A DNA stretch of 64,000 nucleotides from an uncultured Clostridia bacterium (lineage in GTDB: Bacteria > Bacillota > Clostridia > Oscillospirales > Ruminococcaceae). Positions 44,340 to 53,994 of this stretch are shown piece after piece. Numbering within the stretch: the first letter of the stretch is position 1; every line of letters starts with the position of its first letter. The translations under genes were made by a program, and so were the position numbers. A model generated the notes under the pieces. It ran no database searches and was not told the origin of the DNA. It saw nothing but the letters and a program-made list of their open reading frames with translations. The stretch spans positions 1 to 64,000 of the forward strand of contig CANRNN010000001.1 in NCBI GenBank assembly GCA_947632025.1. Reading direction: 5' to 3'.

Positions 44340-45545
44340 TTGAAAAGAAATGATTTATTGACCCCTGAGGGAACAAGGGATATGCTGTTTGAGGAATGCG
44401 CGGCGAAACGCGAGATCTCCGAGCGATTGACAGGATTGTTTGAAAGTTCGGGATATTCCGAGGTGATTACGCCGGGATTGGAGTTTTTCGACGTTTTTAA
44501 CGGCTATGTGCGGGATTTTCCGCAGGAAATGATGTATAAGCTCGTTGACGGAAAAAACAGGCTTATGGTTTTACGTCCCGACAGCACAATGCCTATAGCA
44601 AGACTTGCGGCTACAAGACTGAGAGATGAAGCGCTTCCGTTGAAGCTGTTTTATAATCAGAACATTTATATGGTAAATCCCAAGGACAGCGGACGCGACG
44701 ACGAAATTTCGCAGTGCGGAATTGAGATTTTAGGCGGACAGGGCGACGCTGCGGATTTCGAGGCGCTGGTGCTTGCGGCGAAGTCGCTTGCCGCCTGCGA
44801 CGATGATTACCGTATCGAAATAGGAGATATGGGAATCTTTACGGAGCTTATGGCTGAATATGAGTGCGACCCCAAACTTGCCGTTAATACGCGCAGCTGG
44901 ATAGAAACAAAAAATCTCCCGAAACTCGATGAGGTCTATTCGTCTGATAATATCGCGGAGAGCGACAGGGCTTTTGCCGAGGCGTTCAAGGCACTACCGA
45001 TATTGTTCGGCGGTATTGAGGTGCTTAAAAAGGCTAAGGAGTATCTTCACGGAGAGTTTTTCGATATGAAGCTTGCAAAGCTGGAAAAACTCTGTCGTGA
45101 TTTAAGCGAGGTCATTCCCGAAGAGAAAATTCGCGTCGATCTGGGGCTTTTAAGCAGAAAAAATTACTATACAGGAATAATTTTCCGCGGTTACGTCGAG
45201 GGTTACGGTCAGCCTGCGCTTTCGGGCGGACGGTATGACAGGCTTCTTGGTGATTTCGGCAGAGATGCCGGAGCAGTGGGTTTTGCAGTGAACGTGGAGG
45301 CAGTAGCCCGTGTTCTTCTTCAAAAGGACGGCGAGGTTTTCAAGAAATCGCCCGATGTTATTGTGTGGAGCGAAAATCCCGTTTTGGCGTTAAAACGCTG
45401 CGCCGAGCTTATTGCATCGGGAAACTGCGCGGTAAATTCGGTTCTTGAAAGTGCAGAGCAGACAAGGGAATATGCTAAGGCTCATAGGATAAAACACGTT
45501 GAAATAGCGGAAAATGACGGGAATATAACAAGCGAGGATATGTGA
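44340..45545 (+). CDS. hisZ: ATP phosphoribosyltransferase regulatory subunit
   Basis: A 401-residue histidyl-tRNA-synthetase-like paralogue that binds the short HisG and gives histidine feedback control. PEGTRDMLFEECAAK, LRPDSTMPIARLAATRL and GLLSRKNYYTGIIFRGYVEG, GGRYDRLLGDFG are the retained HisRS-like motifs; there is no anticodon-binding domain of tRNA synthetases. The start is TTG at 44340 with AAAGGG 7 nt upstream; the nearby ATG is out of frame. TTG may limit expression of the whole operon's first product. Confidence 0.93.
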   Translation: MKRNDLLTPEGTRDMLFEECAAKREISERLTGLFESSGYSEVITPGLEFFDVFNGYVRDFPQEMMYKLVDGKNRLMVLRPDSTMPIARLAATRLRDEALPLKLFYNQNIYMVNPKDSGRDDEISQCGIEILGGQGDAADFEALVLAAKSLAACDDDYRIEIGDMGIFTELMAEYECDPKLAVNTRSWIETKNLPKLDEVYSSDNIAESDRAFAEAFKALPILFGGIEVLKKAKEYLHGEFFDMKLAKLEKLCRDLSEVIPEEKIRVDLGLLSRKNYYTGIIFRGYVEGYGQPALSGGRYDRLLGDFGRDAGAVGFAVNVEAVARVLLQKDGEVFKKSPDVIVWSENPVLALKRCAELIASGNCAVNSVLESAEQTREYAKAHRIKHVEIAENDGNITSEDM

Positions 45546-45548
45546 GCT

Positions 45549-46184
45549 ATGGAAAACAGAAAACTGCGTATTGCCCTGACAAAAGGGCGTATTGAGGAAA
45601 AAGCGGTAAGCCTGCTCGAAAAAATAGGTTATGACGTTACGGATCTCAGGGAAAAGGGAAGACGGCTTATTTTGTCGATACCGAACGAGGATATTGAAGT
45701 TGTTCTAGCAAAAGCTGCCGACGTTATCACCTATGTTGAACACGGCGTGTGCGATTTGGGAGTTGTCGGCAAGGACACGATTATGGAACACGGCGGGAGA
45801 TTCTACGAAATATCCGATCTTAATTTCGGGAAATGCAGATTTGCGCTTGCCGTAAAGAAAGGCACGGATTTTTTCGCGGGATACGGCGTTAAGACGGTCG
45901 CTACAAAATATCCCAATGTCACAAGAAATTACTTTGAGAAAAAGGGTATCGACGTTGATATCGTAAAAATAGAAGGCTCTGTGGAGTTAGCTCCCCTTGT
46001 GGGGCTTGCGGACGGGATAGTCGATATCGTGGAAACAGGAACCACCCTTAAAGAAAACGGACTGGAGGTTTACGAGGACGTTGCGCCCGTTTCGGCAAGA
46101 CTTATCGTAAATACCGTGAGCATGAAGCTAAAACAGGAACGTGTACAGGAAATAGTAAAACTTATCGAGGAGAATATACAATGA
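45549..46184 (+). CDS. hisG: ATP phosphoribosyltransferase, short form
   Basis: A 211-residue catalytic subunit for the first histidine step (ATP + PRPP). RIALTKGRIEEKAVSLL, GVCDLGVVGKDTI, and the PRPP loop DGIVDIVETGTTLKENGL are present. The short form lacks the C-terminal regulatory domain, which agrees with hisZ 3 bp upstream. The stop overlaps hisD by 4 nt (ATGA). Confidence 0.97.
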   Translation: MENRKLRIALTKGRIEEKAVSLLEKIGYDVTDLREKGRRLILSIPNEDIEVVLAKAADVITYVEHGVCDLGVVGKDTIMEHGGRFYEISDLNFGKCRFALAVKKGTDFFAGYGVKTVATKYPNVTRNYFEKKGIDVDIVKIEGSVELAPLVGLADGIVDIVETGTTLKENGLEVYEDVAPVSARLIVNTVSMKLKQERVQEIVKLIEENIQ

Positions 46185-47479
46185 TAAAAATTATCAAGGC
46201 AGACGGCGAGGAAAAGCAGTTTCTTGCCGAGGTCGAAAAGCGCGCGGGCGAGGTGAACGCTCAGGTCGAAGTGACTGTAAAGGAAATTCTCGCAAAGGTA
46301 AAGGCAGAGGGCGACAAGGCGGTTAAAGAGTATACGGCGAAGTTCGACTGCCAAAATCCGCAGTATTACCGTGTTCCCGACGAGGCTATTCAGGACGCTC
46401 TGACCGAGGCTAACGAAAAATCACCCGAATTTGTAAGCGCTATGCTGAACGCGGTCGAAAATATCACCGCGTTCCACACCCGCCAAAAGCGCGAGGGATT
46501 TTGCGTTACCGAGGAAAACGGCGTTATTATGGGACAGCGCGTGCGCGGGCTGGACAAGGTCGGGCTGTATGTTCCGGGCGGCACTGCGGCTTATCCGTCG
46601 TCGGTTTTGATGAACGCCATTCCTGCGAAAATTGCGGGCGTTAAGGAAATAATTATGGTAACTCCGCCGCTTAAAGACGGCACGGCAAACAAGGATATTC
46701 TTGTTGCGGCGGCGCTTTGCGGGGTGGATAAGATCTTCCTTTCGGGAGGAGCACAGGCTGTGGCGGCTCTGGCTTACGGCACGGAGGAAATTCCGCGTGT
46801 TTCAAAAATCGTAGGTCCGGGCAATATATTTGTTGCAACGGCGAAAAAGCTGGTTTATGGCACGGTCGATATTGATATGGTCGCAGGTCCCAGCGAAATT
46901 CTTGTTCTTGCAGACCACACGGGAAATCCGAAGTATCTCGCAGCGGATCTTATGTCACAAGCGGAGCACGACAAGCTCGCTTCGGCAATCATGATAACCA
47001 CCAGTATGGAGCTTGCCGAGAAAACAAAGGCTGAAATAGAACGACAGAGTGCAAACCTTTCCAGAAAAGAATATATTGCCGAATCACTTAAAAATTACGG
47101 CGGGATTATTGTCTGTGATGATATGGAACAAGCCGTTGAGATAGCAAACAGGATAGCTCCGGAACACCTTGAAGTAGCTGCTGAAAATCCTTTTGAATAC
47201 ATCGGAAAGCTTGATAATGTCGGTTCACTGTTTCTGGGGCAGTATTCGCCGGAGCCGCTCGGAGATTATTATGCAGGACCGAATCATGTTCTGCCAACAT
47301 CGGGCACGGCAAGATTCTATTCCCCTCTCGGAGTTGACAGCTTTATCAAGCGTTCGAGCTATATTTATTACACCAAAAATGCATTGCTTGATGCGGCTGA
47401 TGATATAATCACCATAGCTGAACGCGAACAGCTTACGGCACACGCCAATTCGATAAAAGTCCGCAAGGAGGAGCAATAA
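46181..47479 (+). CDS. hisD: Histidinol dehydrogenase
   Basis: A 432-residue zinc NAD enzyme for the last two oxidations of histidine synthesis. GLYVPGGTAAYPSSVLMNAIP, the IVGPGNIFVATAKKLVYG motif, and the zinc region SQAEHDKLASAI are typical. It overlaps hisG by 4 nt and hisB by 1 nt. Confidence 0.97.
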   Translation: MIKIIKADGEEKQFLAEVEKRAGEVNAQVEVTVKEILAKVKAEGDKAVKEYTAKFDCQNPQYYRVPDEAIQDALTEANEKSPEFVSAMLNAVENITAFHTRQKREGFCVTEENGVIMGQRVRGLDKVGLYVPGGTAAYPSSVLMNAIPAKIAGVKEIIMVTPPLKDGTANKDILVAAALCGVDKIFLSGGAQAVAALAYGTEEIPRVSKIVGPGNIFVATAKKLVYGTVDIDMVAGPSEILVLADHTGNPKYLAADLMSQAEHDKLASAIMITTSMELAEKTKAEIERQSANLSRKEYIAESLKNYGGIIVCDDMEQAVEIANRIAPEHLEVAAENPFEYIGKLDNVGSLFLGQYSPEPLGDYYAGPNHVLPTSGTARFYSPLGVDSFIKRSSYIYYTKNALLDAADDIITIAEREQLTAHANSIKVRKEEQ

Positions 47480-48060
47480 TGAACAGGACTGCGCAAATCG
47501 CCAGAAAAACCAAAGAAACCGATATTACAGCCGAACTTTCTCTTGACGGCGGAGAGGTGAAAATAGACACGGGGATAGGCTTTCTCGACCATATGCTGAC
47601 GGCGCTCGGTGTACATGGCGGGTTTGGATTTGTTCTCAGTGCGAAAGGCGATCTTAACGTAGACGGTCATCATACTGCCGAGGATGTGGGAATAGTGCTT
47701 GGTATGGCGTTTAAGGAAGCTCTCGGTGACAAGTCGGGAATTATGCGCTATGGAAGCGCGTTTATCCCCATGGACGAGGCGCTTGCGTTCTGCGCTCTTG
47801 ATATAAGCGCACGTCCGTTTCTGGTGTTCAAGGCGGAATTCTCTAATGAAAGGGTAGGGGAGTTTGACACCTGCCTTACGGAAGAGTTTATGCGGGCGTT
47901 CGCGTACAATGCGGGGATAACTCTGCATTTGCGTGCGGAATACGGCACAAACGACCACCATAAGATAGAAGCGCTTTTCAAGGCGCTGGCTTACGCTTTG
48001 AAAAATGCTGTACGAAAGAATTCGGACGGCTCGGCGGTTTCCACGAAGGGAGTTCTATAA
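47479..48060 (+). CDS. hisB: Imidazoleglycerol-phosphate dehydratase
   Basis: A 193-residue monofunctional dehydratase (no phosphatase domain). Metal-binding histidines lie in GFLDHMLTALGVHGGF, DGHHTAEDVGI, and NDHHKIEALFKALA. GGAGGAG precedes the ATG. hisH starts right after its stop. Confidence 0.97.
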   Translation: MNRTAQIARKTKETDITAELSLDGGEVKIDTGIGFLDHMLTALGVHGGFGFVLSAKGDLNVDGHHTAEDVGIVLGMAFKEALGDKSGIMRYGSAFIPMDEALAFCALDISARPFLVFKAEFSNERVGEFDTCLTEEFMRAFAYNAGITLHLRAEYGTNDHHKIEALFKALAYALKNAVRKNSDGSAVSTKGVL

Positions 48061-48657
48061 ATGACAGCAATTATCGACTATGGAGCGGGAAACCTTTTCA
48101 GCGTGAAAAATGCTCTTGATTTTCTCGGCATTGAGAATAAGATCACCGCAGATGCCGAGGATCTGAAAACGGCAGACAGACTTATTCTTCCGGGAGTGGG
48201 AGCGTTTCCCGATGCTATGAGAATGTTAGGCGAAAGCGGACTTGTTGATACGATAAAATCCGAAGCCGCAAAAAAGCCGTTGCTGGGAATTTGTCTGGGA
48301 ATGCAGATGCTGTTTGAAAAAGGCTACGAGTTTGAGGAAACAGAGGGCTTGGGGCTTATTGAGGGCAGCGTAAAGCTGATGACTCCAGAAAATCTTCCGA
48401 TACCGCAGATAGGGTGGAATTCTCTTGAATTCAATGAGCCGTGTAAACTGCTGGAAAACTGCAAAAACGGCGATTATGTGTATTTTGTACATTCCTACGC
48501 GGCTGACTGTCCAAGCAAAAACGTTGCGGCGTATTGTGATTACGGAATGAAAGTGCCCGCTTTGGTCTTTTCGGGGAACGTCTACGGTGCGCAGTTTCAC
48601 CCTGAAAAAAGCGGCGACGTCGGGCTTGGGATTTTAAAGACATTTTGCAATTTGTGA
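48061..48657 (+). CDS. hisH: Imidazole glycerol phosphate synthase, glutaminase subunit
   Basis: A 198-residue class I glutamine amidotransferase that passes ammonia to HisF. The nucleophile cysteine is in LGICLGMQMLFE; the catalytic His and Glu are in AQFHPEKSG. It immediately follows hisB. Confidence 0.97.
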   Translation: MTAIIDYGAGNLFSVKNALDFLGIENKITADAEDLKTADRLILPGVGAFPDAMRMLGESGLVDTIKSEAAKKPLLGICLGMQMLFEKGYEFEETEGLGLIEGSVKLMTPENLPIPQIGWNSLEFNEPCKLLENCKNGDYVYFVHSYAADCPSKNVAAYCDYGMKVPALVFSGNVYGAQFHPEKSGDVGLGILKTFCNL

Positions 48658-48702
48658 TTTTAGTGAAGTGTTGCAGCTTTGCAGAAACTCCTCAAAGTTA
48701 TG

Positions 48703-48764
48703 GCGTAAAAGTTAAATTTTACGCAATTGCAAAAGCCGCTGCTGCGGAAAATCGAGTTTTACGC
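48703..48764 (+). promoter_or_regulatory. Competing hairpins between hisH and hisA
   Basis: GCGTAAAA (48703-48710) can pair with either of two TTTTACGC copies (48717-48724 and 48757-48764). A third small stem CCGC-TGCT-GCGG (48736-48747) lies between. This is the largest gap inside the his operon. The two-way pairing has the look of a switch or of an mRNA cleavage and stability site, but may be chance. Confidence 0.4.
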
Positions 48765-48791
48765 CGATAAAACAAAATAAGGAGAACAAAA

Positions 48792-49514
48792 ATGGTTATT
48801 TTACCCGCGATAGACATTAAAGACGGGACCTGCGTGCGGCTTTTCAGAGGGGATTATTCCACTGCCGAAAAGGTAGCGGATAACTTTCTTGATACTGCTA
48901 AGTCGTTCGAGGCTGCAGGCGCGGAGTGGATACATATGGTCGACCTAGACGGCGCTAAGGCTGGTCGTCCTGTCAACACGAGGATATACACCGAGGTTGC
49001 CGAAAAGACAGCCTTGAAAGTAGAGCTTGGCGGAGGAATACGCAATATCGGAACGATTTCAGAATATCTGGATATGGGAATCTCCCGTGTTATTTTGGGG
49101 TCAGCGGCTTTGAAAGATCCGGAGCTTGTGAAGGAATCAATCGAGAAATTCGGCGCTGAGAAAATCGTCGTCGGCATAGACGCAAAAAACGGTTTTGTCG
49201 CGACGGAGGGCTGGCTTGAATCTTCAGATGTGAACTATATTGACCTTGCAAACAAGATGATATCGTTCGGGGTAAAGTACTTCATTTTTACGGATATTTC
49301 TAAAGACGGCACTCTTTCGGGTGTGAACGCCGAACAGCTAAGAGCGCTGAAAGACGGGACCTCTGACTGCAATATAATTGCAAGCGGCGGAGTGCGTTCC
49401 ATAGAGGATATAAAGATCTGTAAGGAAATGGGACTTTATGGTGCTATTTGCGGAAAGTCGCTTTATTCGGGAAATCTTGACCTTGCAGAAGCTATCAAGT
49501 TTTCACGGGAGTAA
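48792..49514 (+). CDS. hisA: ProFAR isomerase
   Basis: A 240-residue TIM barrel isomerase. The catalytic Asp8 is in [13 protein letters not shown] and the second Asp in [18 protein letters not shown] precedes the ATG. hisF, its structural relative, follows 9 bp on. Confidence 0.97.
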   Translation: MVILPAIDIKDGTCVRLFRGDYSTAEKVADNFLDTAKSFEAAGAEWIHMVDLDGAKAGRPVNTRIYTEVAEKTALKVELGGGIRNIGTISEYLDMGISRVILGSAALKDPELVKESIEKFGAEKIVVGIDAKNGFVATEGWLESSDVNYIDLANKMISFGVKYFIFTDISKDGTLSGVNAEQLRALKDGTSDCNIIASGGVRSIEDIKICKEMGLYGAICGKSLYSGNLDLAEAIKFSRE

Positions 49515-49523
49515 GGAGGAAGT

Positions 49524-50279
49524 ATGCTTGCGAAAAGAATAATCCCTTGCCTTGATGTCAGAAACGGAAAGGTCGTAAAGGGCGTGAATTTTGAGGGCGT
49601 AAAAGATGTTGGCGATCCGGTAGAGCTTGCCGTCGAGTACAACAAGCAGGGCGCGGACGAGATAGTTTTCTATGATATTACCGCGTCCTACGAGGGCAGA
49701 GGGGTAATGCTGGACGTGGTGAGAAACACGGCACGTCAAGTTTTCGTACCGCTTTGCGTGGGCGGTGGAATTTCCTCTGTTGAGGATTTTCGTGATACGC
49801 TGAGAGCTGGAGCGGATAAGGTTTCCGTGAATTCTCAGGCGGTCAAAAATCCAAAGCTTATAAGCGACGCGGCTGAAATTTTCGGCAGTCAGTGCGTCGT
49901 CGTCGGAATTGACGCTAAGCGAAACGGCAAGGGCGGTTATTCCGTGTTTATAAACGGCGGGCGCGTAGATATGAATCTTGATCTGGGTGATTGGGTAAAG
50001 GAGATTTCCGAGCGCGGCGCTGGGGAGATTTGCCTGAACTCGATTGACACCGACGGCGTTCGCGGAGGATTTGACATTGAAATGCTGAATTACGTCTGCG
50101 AGAGGGTGAAAATCCCCGTTATCGCAAGCGGCGGCTGCGGAAAGCTGGAGCATTTCAGCGAGGTTTTCGAGAAAACAAACTCCTCGGCGGCATTGGCGGC
50201 TTCATTGTTCCACTTTAAGGAGCTTACGGTCGGTGAGGTCAAAGAGCATTTAAGGCAGCATAATATTTCAGCAAGATAA
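49524..50279 (+). CDS. hisF: Imidazole glycerol phosphate synthase, cyclase subunit
   Basis: A 251-residue TIM barrel that partners His[19 protein letters not shown] with catalytic Asp11, [23 protein letters not shown] and PVIASGGCG are all present. AAGGAGG precedes the ATG. Confidence 0.97.
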   Translation: MLAKRIIPCLDVRNGKVVKGVNFEGVKDVGDPVELAVEYNKQGADEIVFYDITASYEGRGVMLDVVRNTARQVFVPLCVGGGISSVEDFRDTLRAGADKVSVNSQAVKNPKLISDAAEIFGSQCVVVGIDAKRNGKGGYSVFINGGRVDMNLDLGDWVKEISERGAGEICLNSIDTDGVRGGFDIEMLNYVCERVKIPVIASGGCGKLEHFSEVFEKTNSSAALAASLFHFKELTVGEVKEHLRQHNISAR

Positions 50280-50293
50280 GGGAGAGCAGGAAA

Positions 50294-50809
50294 ATGTCAT
50301 CATACAGCGAAAAATTGCATTGTGAGATAATCAAGAAACAGGCGGAAGCCAATTTTCTTAACCTCGAAACGGCTATCAAGACTTACGACAGGAACGCTCT
50401 TATATGCGGCGCTCCTGCTTGGAGATACATTTATCATACTATCCACTGGGCGGACCAATGGTTTTTCAATCCGATGGATTACGAGGAACGCGAATTCCAC
50501 GAAAAGGGAATGGAAGATCCCAACAATCCCTGCACAAAGGAATTCACCGATGAGCAGCTGTTGGAATATCTCATTCTTGTAATGAAGAAATCCGAATTGT
50601 ATCTTGATTCGCTTACAGACGAAATGCTTTACGAAAAGCCCGAAAAATGCGGTTTTATGCGGATAGAGCTGGTTCTTTTGCAGTTCAGACATATTTCTTA
50701 CAACACCGGTCTTATAAACGGGATAACAGCCGAGGAAAAAGGAAAACTCCCGTTGTATATCACGCCGAACACAAAATACCGCCTTGAAAAAGGTCTTTAT
50801 GAGGAATAA
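50294..50809 (+). CDS. DinB-like four-helix protein inside the his operon
   Basis: A 171-residue soluble protein resembling the DinB/YfiT metal-binding fold: HTIHWADQWFFN gives an early histidine pair and LQFRHISYNTGLING a late one, as in the usual His triad. Family members include metal-dependent thiol transferases and many of unknown role. GGGAGAG precedes the ATG, 14 bp after hisF. There is no known part in histidine synthesis. Confidence 0.7.
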   Translation: MSSYSEKLHCEIIKKQAEANFLNLETAIKTYDRNALICGAPAWRYIYHTIHWADQWFFNPMDYEEREFHEKGMEDPNNPCTKEFTDEQLLEYLILVMKKSELYLDSLTDEMLYEKPEKCGFMRIELVLLQFRHISYNTGLINGITAEEKGKLPLYITPNTKYRLEKGLYEE

Positions 50810-50819
50810 GGAGGAGATT

Positions 50820-51584
50820 ATGTTTAAAAAACTCTTTTCGAAAGATAAGGAAGAAAATACTGCGGCAAAACAGAGCGAGCATGCGCAAAAACTTATTGAT
50901 TATCTCGGCTGTCCGTGCGAGATTATTCCCGCAGGGACGGAGCTTGATAAAATTATGAATATTTACGACGATTTGTATGCAAAGCGCGAACAGGGCGGCT
51001 TTGTTCCGATGATTTTCGGGCTTGACGGTTTTTTTGAAAGAGATTTTGACGAATGGGAACCTCTTGAGGAATACCAAAATGAGGTTATGTCCGAAGAACC
51101 GACTATCCCCGAAAATTGGTTTCGGCAGAGAATTAAGGAGAACCGCGAATTTTATACCGCCGATGAATGGGAGGAGCGTATCGGCGCGGTGTCGGGCGGC
51201 GATGAAAGCCGCGTTTTCGGCGGACTTATGGACTACAATACTAGGAAATCTGTCGAGTGCGTTATAGCGAAAATCCCCGTTAAAAATCCGTGGGAGGTTT
51301 TCGCGTGGGTGCCGTTCGGCGGCTGGAACGAATGTCCGACAAACGACGAAATTATGTACATTGCGAAGTACTGGTATGAAAAATACGGTGCAATACCCGC
51401 TGTAATGACCCACGATGTGCTTGAATTTGCGGCGCGTCCAGTTAAGGATAAAACTGCTGCTATGGATCTTGCCCTCGAACAGTATGTTTTTTGCAGCGAT
51501 ATTGTCGATCAGGGCTTGAATACTATCGGCGCGCTTGCGGATACGCTTATGAAGTCGTCGGTTTGGTATTTCTGGTGGGATTAA
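50820..51584 (+). CDS. DUF4253 domain protein inside the his operon
   Basis: A 254-residue soluble acidic protein. The C-terminal ~110 residues fit DUF4253 by eye: [35 protein letters not shown], and the terminal VWYFWWD. Function unknown; family members often occur next to toxin or immunity-type genes, but this context shows none. AAGGAGGAG sets the start at 50820, just after the DinB-like gene. Confidence 0.78.
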   Translation: MFKKLFSKDKEENTAAKQSEHAQKLIDYLGCPCEIIPAGTELDKIMNIYDDLYAKREQGGFVPMIFGLDGFFERDFDEWEPLEEYQNEVMSEEPTIPENWFRQRIKENREFYTADEWEERIGAVSGGDESRVFGGLMDYNTRKSVECVIAKIPVKNPWEVFAWVPFGGWNECPTNDEIMYIAKYWYEKYGAIPAVMTHDVLEFAARPVKDKTAAMDLALEQYVFCSDIVDQGLNTIGALADTLMKSSVWYFWWD

Positions 51585-51592
51585 GGAGATTT

Positions 51593-51907
51593 ATGGATTT
51601 ATCAAAATACTTTAAGAAATCGGAGCTTATCCCCGCGATAGTTCAGGACTATCAGACGGGAGAAGTGCTTATGCTGGCATATATGAACGAGGAGAGCATG
51701 AGAAAAACGCTTGAAACGGGGTATACATGGTTCTGGAGCCGTTCGCGGCAGGAGCTTTGGAACAAAGGCGCGACTTCGGGTCACGTTCAGCGTGTTATCG
51801 AGATTTACGGCGACTGCGACGACGATACTTTGCTTGTTAAGGTCGAACAGACGGGCGCGGCTTGCCATACGGGAAACAGGACGTGCTTTTTTAACAAAAT
51901 AAGGTAA
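51593..51907 (+). CDS. hisI: Phosphoribosyl-AMP cyclohydrolase
   Basis: A 104-residue zinc enzyme that opens the adenine ring in step 3 of histidine synthesis. [12 protein letters not shown], the metal motif [13 protein letters not shown] and the zinc cysteines in [13 protein letters not shown] are present. AAGGAG before 51593 decides the start. It is the separate form, with hisE encoded two genes later. Confidence 0.96.
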   Translation: MDLSKYFKKSELIPAIVQDYQTGEVLMLAYMNEESMRKTLETGYTWFWSRSRQELWNKGATSGHVQRVIEIYGDCDDDTLLVKVEQTGAACHTGNRTCFFNKIR

Positions 51908-51927
51908 TTTGGACAGGAGAAATAACA

Positions 51928-52590
51928 GTGACGAATCTAATAATAATACTGATATCAATTGTTTTTGTGGTATTCATTATTGTTGACATAATACACCTGG
52001 TGAAGTTTGTAACGGCTTCAAAAAGCGAGGGCGTTCTCGTGGTGAAATTTTATGTCAGTAAGTTTACTATCCCGACGCTTGTTATTCTCATTGTTTTAAT
52101 GGCATTTTCTGTTTGGGGGTTCAACAAATCCGATTCCTACAAAAATAAAGCTTCATATCTTGAAGAAATAAATAATTCGGGATCCGAATATATTGAACAA
52201 TACATCAGCATGGCAGAGGCGGACGCAGGCATAACGATAAATGATCCCGAAGTTTATATTCGGAATGAAGTTGAGAAATTAAGAAATTTTGCAGACTCTT
52301 TAACTTTAGTATCTGTTTTTCAATTGCTTGTTGTGATCGGAGGAATTATTAGCGCTTTGAAGAACTTTTATGTGATTACAAACAGTGGTTTAAGAGCAGC
52401 ACGCATGGATGACGCTATCCCTGTTTATGCGGATTACGAGCGTTCCGAAAGAAAATTGATCGTGAAAGCGAAAGATCTGAACGGCAAGGAGCAGAATCTC
52501 TTTACCTTTAGTGCAACACCGAAAAACTTGGCTTCCCTCGGAAAAATTATCCGCTGGGAGGAATACGAAACACAGGAGGAAATACAATGA
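51928..52590 (+). CDS. Hypothetical membrane protein inside the his operon
   Basis: A 220-residue protein with a GTG start 8 nt after AGGAG. It has three membrane segments (residues ~3-25, ~46-65 and ~125-150) and a cytosolic C-terminal domain of ~70 residues that could be a PH-like or small beta fold. Not recognised. Its stop overlaps hisE by 4 nt, so hisE translation may depend on it. More AT-rich than the his genes around it, suggesting later insertion. Confidence 0.65.
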   Translation: MTNLIIILISIVFVVFIIVDIIHLVKFVTASKSEGVLVVKFYVSKFTIPTLVILIVLMAFSVWGFNKSDSYKNKASYLEEINNSGSEYIEQYISMAEADAGITINDPEVYIRNEVEKLRNFADSLTLVSVFQLLVVIGGIISALKNFYVITNSGLRAARMDDAIPVYADYERSERKLIVKAKDLNGKEQNLFTFSATPKNLASLGKIIRWEEYETQEEIQ

Positions 52591-52913
52591 GCGAAGCATT
52601 CAAGGAAATGTATGATGTTATCATCAACCGCAGGGCGAATCCACAGGAGGGCTCTTACACATGCTATCTTTTTGACAAGGGGCTTGACAAAATTCTCAAA
52701 AAGTGCGGCGAGGAATGTACCGAAATGGTGATTGCCGCTAAAAACGCCGACAACGACGAGCTTGCAAACGAGATAAACGACCTTTTTTATCACGTTGCGG
52801 TGCTTATGGCAGAACGCGGCGTTACAGTTGAGGAAATCGACAACATAATGCGCGAAAGAGCGAAAAAAATCGGCAACCTCAAGCAGTTCCACACAAGCGA
52901 CCATAATACCTGA
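52587..52913 (+). CDS. hisE: Phosphoribosyl-ATP pyrophosphatase
   Basis: A 108-residue MazG-like helical enzyme for step 2 of histidine synthesis. KCGEECTEMVIAAKNAD and NEINDLFYHVAVLM carry the metal-binding acidic residues. It is the last his gene of the operon and overlaps the preceding membrane protein gene by ATGA. Confidence 0.95.
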   Translation: MSEAFKEMYDVIINRRANPQEGSYTCYLFDKGLDKILKKCGEECTEMVIAAKNADNDELANEINDLFYHVAVLMAERGVTVEEIDNIMRERAKKIGNLKQFHTSDHNT

Positions 52914-52949
52914 TTATGGTGATTTTGTAAAAAATATTTTCAAAATCCC

Positions 52950-52978
52950 TTGAAATTTTGTGGAAAATGTGATATAAT
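52950..52978 (+). promoter_or_regulatory. Sigma-A promoter for fba
   Basis: TTGAAA (52950-52955), 17 bp, TATAAT (52973-52978), 50 bp before fba. Confidence 0.85.
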
Positions 52979-53027
52979 GTTTTTATGGATTTATATCCTA
53001 AATTTATTTGCGAAGGAGAAATAACTT

Positions 53028-53891
53028 ATGTTGGTTTCCGCTAAAGAAATGCTTACTAAGGCACGCGACGGGAAGTATGCGGTAGGTCAGTTCAACATCA
53101 ATAACCTCGAATGGACAAAATCCATACTGCTGACCGCCGAAGAGCTGAAGTCGCCTGTTATTCTCGGCGTGTCCGAGGGCGCAGGAAAGTACATGGCAGG
53201 GTACAGGACTGTTGTCGGAATGGTAAACGGTATGCTTCAGGAGCTTAAGATCACTGTTCCTGTGGCTCTTCATCTCGATCACGGTACTTTTGAGGGAGCA
53301 AAGGCTTGCATTAACGCGGGCTTCTCGTCAATAATGTTTGACGGCTCTCACTATCCTATTGATGAGAACATCGAAAAGACCAAGATACTTGTAAACGCAT
53401 GCGACGTTCTCGGCATTTCCATTGAGGCGGAGGTCGGCTCTATAGGCGGCGAAGAGGACGGCGTTATCGGTATGGGCGAGTGCGCTGACCCCGACGAGTG
53501 CAAGAGAATTGCTGATTTGGGCGTTACAATGCTTGCCGCGGGTATCGGAAACATTCACGGCAAATATCCTCCCAACTGGAAGGGACTGAGCTTTGAAACT
53601 CTGGAAGCTGTAAAGGCTAAGGTCGGCGATATGCCGCTGGTGCTTCACGGCGGCACGGGAATCCCCGCAGATATGATAAAGAAGGCAATTTCTCTGGGCG
53701 TTGCGAAGATCAACGTAAATACCGAGTGCCAGCTTTCGTTCCAAGCGGCAACAAGAAAATACATCGAAGAGGGCAAAGACCAGCAGGGCAAGGGCTTCGA
53801 CCCCAGAAAACTTCTCGCTCCGGGTGCGGAGGCTATCAAGGCTACCGTCAAGGAGAAAATGGAGCTTTTCGGCTCTGTCGGCAAGGCTTGA
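53028..53891 (+). CDS. fba: Fructose-bisphosphate aldolase, class II
   Basis: A 287-residue zinc aldolase of glycolysis. LHLDHGTFEGAKACINAGF, MFDGSHYP, and LVLHGGTGIPADMIKKA with zinc and phosphate contacts are present. AAGGAG precedes the ATG. It stands alone between a promoter and a terminator. Confidence 0.96.
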   Translation: MLVSAKEMLTKARDGKYAVGQFNINNLEWTKSILLTAEELKSPVILGVSEGAGKYMAGYRTVVGMVNGMLQELKITVPVALHLDHGTFEGAKACINAGFSSIMFDGSHYPIDENIEKTKILVNACDVLGISIEAEVGSIGGEEDGVIGMGECADPDECKRIADLGVTMLAAGIGNIHGKYPPNWKGLSFETLEAVKAKVGDMPLVLHGGTGIPADMIKKAISLGVAKINVNTECQLSFQAATRKYIEEGKDQQGKGFDPRKLLAPGAEAIKATVKEKMELFGSVGKA

Positions 53892-53900
53892 TAAACAAGA

Positions 53901-53926
53901 GGGCATCGGTTTCGGTGCCCTTTTTT
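53901..53926 (+). terminator. Intrinsic terminator after fba
   Basis: GGGCATCG / CGGTGCCC, 8-bp stem (one G-U), loop GTTT, six T residues. Confidence 0.88.
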
Positions 53927-53932
53927 AATGCC

Positions 53933-53961
53933 TTGACAAGGGAAATTTAATATTGTATAAT
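53933..53961 (+). promoter_or_regulatory. Consensus sigma-A promoter for the PstS-like locus
   Basis: TTGACA (53933-53938), 17 bp, TATAAT (53956-53961): perfect consensus, directly after the fba terminator. Confidence 0.9.
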
Positions 53962-53994
53962 AAAATAAAACATTATTGAGTTTGGGTGGGTGTT

